This document shows positions 6,046 to 8,883 of a stretch of 8,883 nt of DNA, piece after piece (positions within the stretch are counted from its first letter, which is position 1; every line of letters starts with the position of its first letter). The position numbers and the translations under genes were made by a program. This DNA is from Asaia bogorensis (GTDB lineage Bacteria > Pseudomonadota > Alphaproteobacteria > Acetobacterales > Acetobacteraceae), in NCBI GenBank assembly GCA_945873675.1, contig CAMCEP010000103.1, forward strand, positions 1-8,883, written 5' to 3'. The notes beneath the pieces were generated by a model. The model was not told the DNA's origin and did not search any database. It saw only the letters and a list, made by a program, of their open reading frames with translations.

Positions 6046-6936
6046 ATGATCGGGCTGGATTGGGGCACCACATCTCTGCGCGCCTATCGGCTGGATCAGG
6101 CCGGGGCAGTGCTGGAAAAGCGCGAAAGTAAATCGGGCATTCTGTCCGTGAAGCCCGGCGGCTTTCCTGACGAATTGCGCAAAATCGCCGAGGATTGGCT
6201 GGATGCCGGCGAAAAGCTGGTGGTGATTTCGGGCATGGCCGGCAGCAAGCAGGGCTGGGCGGAAGCGCCCTATTTGGCCTGCCCCGCAACAGTGACCGAG
6301 ATTGCCCGCGCAACCCTGCCTGTACCTTTCCCGGCGACACGGGTGCGCCTGGTGCCGGGCTTGAAGGCGCGTGATGCCGATGGCGTGCCGGAAGTGATGC
6401 GTGGTGAGGAAACGCAAATCCTGGGCGTCCTGGACCGCCTGCCCGAACAGGAAACAACGCTTTGCCTACCCGGCAGCCATTCCAAATGGGTGCGCGTGCG
6501 TGGCGGGCAAATCCTTGACTTCTCCACACACATGACAGGCGAGGTCTTCGCCGCGCTTTCCGCCCATACGATTTTGGCGCGAAGCCTCCATCGCGGCGCG
6601 GCGCATCATCCGGGCGCCTTTGCGCGCGGGTTGGATCGCGCGCGGCAGGGCGGTGGCCTGCTGCATCAGCTTTTTGGGCTGCGCAGCCTGTCGCTGTTTG
6701 ATGCCATGCCGCAAATGGAAGCGGCTTCCTATCTCTCTGGCCTGCTGATCGGGCATGAGGTGGCAGCGGCACTCGAAGCCGGTGTCGCGCCGCCCGTGCA
6801 TATCATTGGCGCGGCAGCACTGACGCTGCGCTATAGCGCGGCCCTCGCGGCTTTTGGTGTGCCAAGTGTTGCGGAAGAAGAAGACGCAGCGGCGGCGGGA
6901 TTGTTTCGGATCGGCGTTGCGATTGAAGCCGCGTGA
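6046..6936 (+). CDS. dgoK: 2-dehydro-3-deoxygalactonokinase
   Basis: Sugar-acid kinase of the DgoK family, which phosphorylates 2-dehydro-3-deoxy-D-galactonate with ATP in the De Ley-Doudoroff galactonate pathway; cytoplasmic; 296 aa, typical length. Evidence includes the N-terminal phosphate motif GLDWGTTSLRAY (3-14), GMAGSKQGW (63-71), MRGEETQILG (118-127), LPGSHSKWV (141-149), FSTHMTGEVFAAL (159-171) and IGAAALTLRYSAAL near the C-terminus, all in the positions familiar from DgoK. The start at 6046 has AAGGGGG ending 8 bases upstream. An ATG at 6026 is in another frame. The usual partner aldolase gene dgoA and galactonate dehydratase are absent from the window, so the kinase is an orphan here. 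Its TGA is one base from the stop of the convergent broken glycosyltransferase. Confidence 0.93.
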   Translation: MIGLDWGTTSLRAYRLDQAGAVLEKRESKSGILSVKPGGFPDELRKIAEDWLDAGEKLVVISGMAGSKQGWAEAPYLACPATVTEIARATLPVPFPATRVRLVPGLKARDADGVPEVMRGEETQILGVLDRLPEQETTLCLPGSHSKWVRVRGGQILDFSTHMTGEVFAALSAHTILARSLHRGAAHHPGAFARGLDRARQGGGLLHQLFGLRSLSLFDAMPQMEAASYLSGLLIGHEVAAALEAGVAPPVHIIGAAALTLRYSAALAAFGVPSVAEEEDAAAAGLFRIGVAIEAA

Positions 6937-6937
6937 T

Positions 6938-7467
6938 TCAAACCGCGCTGATGATGCGCTTCATCTCGGCAGCTGTTTTTGCCCAGCTTAAGCCTGACAA
7001 TAGTTGCGCCCCTGCCGCGCCAATCTGAGCGGCGCGGGTGCGACCAGTATAAAGAATTTCAAGCGCAGCGAGGATTTCCTCGATATTGCTCTCACACCAG
7101 CCTGGCGCGGTAGGGATGGGGCGTTGATCCTTCAGCGCCAGCGCCGTGCCGTCCTTGAGCAGATCAAGATGGCCGGTATTGGCGCTAAGCATTAAAGGCA
7201 CACCACAGGCCCTGGCTTCCATCGCGACCAGATTGCTGCCGCCTTCGCAGCGATTGGGAAACAGCGCGGCATCGGCTGTGGCTGCAAATCATTGCCGAGT
7301 GCGGCAAGCAACACGGCATTCAACGTGATGGGCTGCCGGGTTAACTCAAAATCCGTCGCCGCTTCCACGCCGGCATCGCCGGCCCAGGCCAAAGTGAGGT
7401 TCAGTCCATAACCCCCCCAGCCTTGCAAAGATGATAGCCCCCAATGGATCACAACACGCTGTGTCAT
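6938..7467 (-). pseudogene. Glycosyltransferase (GT-B fold), internally deleted and frameshifted
   Basis: Remnant of a GT4-like glycosyltransferase that would use a nucleotide sugar, probably in cell-envelope or exopolysaccharide synthesis. The N-terminal piece starts at ATG 7467 with HWGLSSLQGWGGYGLNL and runs ~60 residues to LAALGNDLQ. In another frame, starting just after a TGA at 7291-7289, the text continues with FAATADAALFPNRCEGGSN and VAMEARACGVPLML, the donor-binding acidic region of these enzymes, then ~95 residues to the stop at 6938. An intact enzyme has about 350-400 residues, so roughly 200 central residues are missing and the two halves join out of frame near 7265-7300. The start codon lacks a good Shine-Dalgarno. 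The C-terminal piece could in principle be read from ATG 7222, but would be only a fragment. An assembly collapse could mimic this. Confidence 0.8.
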
Positions 7468-7517
7468 GGTGTCATGCTGCGCCGGAAACCGCGGAAAACC
7501 GAGGGGCACAAAACCGA

Positions 7518-7547
7518 TGGACAGCGCCCCGCCCCGCCGCTTATGAC
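7518..7547 (+). promoter_or_regulatory. Candidate promoter for the solute-binding protein gene
   Basis: TGGACA (7518-7523), an 18-base spacer and TATGAC (7542-7547) resemble sigma-70 -35 and -10 boxes, with 5/6 and 4/6 matches. They sit in the 103-base gap between the divergent glycosyltransferase remnant and the gene start. They would give a short leader holding the AAAGGAAA ribosome site. Moderate support only. Confidence 0.35.
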
Positions 7548-7570
7548 GCGAACAACAAAGGAAACCCGCC

Positions 7571-8536
7571 ATGCTGATATCCCGCCGCGCCGTGATCGCT
7601 GCCTCCGCCGCCCTGCCTTTCGCCGCCAGCGCGCAAGCGGCCTGGAAGCCATCCCGGCCCGTCACGCTGATTGTGCCCTTCGCCGCCGGGTCCGGGACCG
7701 ATTCAGTCTCGCGCCTGTTGGCGAGCCTGTTGGAACAGGAATGGGGATCGCAGGTGGTGGTGGATAACCGCCCTGGCGCCAATGGCGCCATTGCCGCGGT
7801 CGCCACGGCGCGCGCCGCGCCCGATGGCCATACGGTGATGATCACCACGAATAGCCCGCATGGCGCGACGCCCGCGCTGATGAAGCGGCCGACCTATGAC
7901 GCGATCAATGATTTCACGCCGATCGGGCGGATGGGGACCTACATCTTCGTGCTTGCGGTGAATGACCAGGTGCCGGCGCGCAGCCTGCAGGAATTCCTGG
8001 CCCTGGCGCGGTCTCAGCCCGGCAAGCTGACTTATGCTTCGGGCAATACAACCGGCGTGGTTGGTGGCGCGATGCTGACTTCCATCGGCAATATTCAGAT
8101 GGAGCATGTGCCCTATCGATCCACCCCGCCGGCCATGACGGATGTGATTTCCGGGCGCGTCACGGGCATTATTGTGGATGTGGCGGCTTCGCGCGGGTTT
8201 TTGCAGGAAGGCAAGCTGCGTTCGCTTGGCATTACCTCCGCCACGCGCACGCCGCTTTTGCCGAATGAGCCAACGCTGGCCGAAGCCGGCCTGCCCGGCT
8301 TTGAGCTGCTTTCCTGGATGGGGGCCGTTGGCCCCGCGCGCATGCCGCCTGAAATTGTGACGGCCTGGAATGCCGCGCAGCGCAAGGTATGGGAAAGGCA
8401 GGAAACCGCCGATCGGCTCGCGACCTTCGGGATTGAGCGCGTGACCTCCACCCCCGCGGAATTTGGCGCCTTCATCCGCAGCCAGATCGAAACCTGGGCG
8501 CGCCAGATCAAGGCGGCGGGGATTGAGCCGGAATGA
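7571..8536 (+). CDS. Bug/TctC-family tripartite tricarboxylate transporter substrate-binding protein
   Basis: Periplasmic solute receptor of the Bug family, which binds carboxylates or related small organic molecules and, in complete systems, feeds a TctAB membrane transporter; 321 aa, typical size. Residues 1-23 are an export signal with SRR, an Ala-rich core and AQA|AW as the likely cleavage site; the RR pair makes a Tat route possible. The mature part begins with the diagnostic RPVTLIVPFAAGSGTD. It continues with VVVDNRPGANGAIA, PDGHTVMI, LARSQPGKLTYASG, HVPYRSTPPAMTDVISGRV, GKLRSLGI and LPNEPTLAEAG, all Bug landmarks in normal order. The start at ATG 7571 is preceded by AAAGGAAA, about 7 bases upstream. 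No tctA or tctB is adjacent, the usual situation for Bug expansions in Roseomonas- or Bordetella-like genomes. The ligand cannot be inferred. Confidence 0.94.
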   Translation: MLISRRAVIAASAALPFAASAQAAWKPSRPVTLIVPFAAGSGTDSVSRLLASLLEQEWGSQVVVDNRPGANGAIAAVATARAAPDGHTVMITTNSPHGATPALMKRPTYDAINDFTPIGRMGTYIFVLAVNDQVPARSLQEFLALARSQPGKLTYASGNTTGVVGGAMLTSIGNIQMEHVPYRSTPPAMTDVISGRVTGIIVDVAASRGFLQEGKLRSLGITSATRTPLLPNEPTLAEAGLPGFELLSWMGAVGPARMPPEIVTAWNAAQRKVWERQETADRLATFGIERVTSTPAEFGAFIRSQIETWARQIKAAGIEPE

Positions 8537-8573
8537 GCGTGTCAAATTTTGGCCATTTGAGGCAGCGCAAGCC

Positions 8574-8604
8574 TTGATATCGCCACCTTTGCTTACCATG
8601 TAAT
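8574..8604 (+). promoter_or_regulatory. Weak candidate promoter upstream of the last gene
   Basis: TTGATA (8574-8579), 19 bases, then TGTAAT (8599-8604) lie in the 120-base gap after the solute-binding protein gene. The hexamers are reasonable but the spacing is long. This gap is noticeably more AT-rich than its surroundings, which suits a promoter. Confidence 0.25.
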
Positions 8605-8630
8605 CGAAATGCGTACCGGGGAGGGCTGCG

Positions 8631-8655
8631 CAAAGCGATTCTCAAAGGGGATTCT
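8631..8655 (+). repeat. Short imperfect tandem repeat with two GANTC sites before the last gene
   Basis: CAAAGCGATTCT (8631-8642) is followed directly by CAAAGGGGATTCT (8643-8655), which ends one base before the ATG at 8657. Each copy holds GATTC (8637-8641 and 8650-8654), a form of GANTC, the CcrM methylation target in alphaproteobacteria. The second copy also contains the ribosome site. Confidence 0.4.
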
Positions 8656-8656
8656 C

Positions 8657-8883
8657 ATGACCATTTCCTATAATGCTGCCGCCCAAGGGCTTGAGCGTAT
8701 TCTCTCGGAACTGGCCGATTCCTGCCCGATGGAACGCGCCCGCCTTGAAGCGGCTGCGCGTATCCTGACCGCAGCACGCCGCGCTACCGGCTTGCACCTT
8801 CCCGCTACTGACGCCACCCGCGCAGTCGCTGAAATTCTGCGCCATTGGGACACAGAAGCCGTGACGGCATTGGAATATGCCGA
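8657..8883 (+). CDS. Unrecognised protein, N-terminal 75 codons (runs off the window)
   Basis: An open frame from ATG 8657 has no stop before the window end, with AAAGGGG 6 bases upstream as a fair ribosome site. The peptide begins MTISYNAAAQGLERILSEL and continues as an Ala/Arg/Glu-rich, probably helical sequence (AARILTAARRATG, then TRAVAEILRHWD). It has no signal peptide or membrane segment. I do not recognise a family. Codon use is like the neighbours, with G/C preferred in third position, which supports real coding. It is separated by 120 bases from the upstream gene and has its own possible promoter. The C-terminal part is needed for identification. Confidence 0.65.
   Translation, partial: MTISYNAAAQGLERILSELADSCPMERARLEAAARILTAARRATGLHLPATDATRAVAEILRHWDTEAVTALEYA

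Noticed and set aside
5999..6772. Minus-strand open frame of 257 codons opposite dgoK
   Set aside because: It lies fully antisense to dgoK, has Pro/Arg-rich low-complexity text, and has no homology.
7703..8599. Minus-strand open frame of 298 codons opposite the Bug receptor
   Set aside because: It is antisense to a clear Bug protein, with His/Arg/Gly-rich text typical of such shadows.
1..8883. Search for CRISPR arrays, IS ends, tRNA/rRNA genes, toxin-antitoxin pairs or defence genes
   Set aside because: No repeat-spacer pattern, transposase fragment, tRNA-like fold or known defence domain was found by reading both strands.

Overview
The window is GC-rich bacterial DNA with tightly packed genes. 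It reads as a core chromosomal segment of an alphaproteobacterium, most likely in the Rhodospirillales/Acetobacteraceae range (Roseomonas-like). This placement is an inference from the GyrB C-terminus, the alpha-type porin, an orphan Bug-type solute-binding protein, codon use strongly biased to G/C, and the gene repertoire. No phage, plasmid, IS, CRISPR, rRNA or tRNA signature is visible, and no stretch longer than about 300 bases lacks a gene.

Layout. At the left edge is the C-terminal part of gyrB (+), meeting tail-to-tail a PLP enzyme of the D-threonine aldolase/3-hydroxy-D-aspartate aldolase family (-). A strong hairpin terminator with T-tracts on both sides separates that gene from an outer-membrane porin (-). 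Upstream of the porin is a divergent ThiE/TenI-like thiamine phosphate synthase homologue (-). Its best ATG start overlaps base-for-base the start of the PLP-homeostasis gene yggS (+). yggS is followed in the same direction by trpS (tryptophanyl-tRNA synthetase) and by dgoK (2-dehydro-3-deoxygalactonokinase).

dgoK ends one base away from a convergent, broken glycosyltransferase gene (-). Only the N-terminal ~60 and C-terminal ~115 residues of that gene remain, in different frames. To its right and divergent from it is an orphan Bug/TctC-type periplasmic substrate-binding protein (+) with its own plausible promoter. The window ends inside the first 75 codons of an unrecognised gene (+).

The genes do not form one pathway. 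They are housekeeping functions (DNA supercoiling, PLP homeostasis, tRNA charging) mixed with uptake and sugar or amino-acid metabolism (porin, solute-binding protein, DgoK, aldolase). I see no convincing new multi-gene system. The points most worth a second look are the internally deleted glycosyltransferase, the overlapping divergent start codons of thiE-like and yggS, the degenerate active site of the ThiE-like protein, and several perfect palindromes at gene borders.
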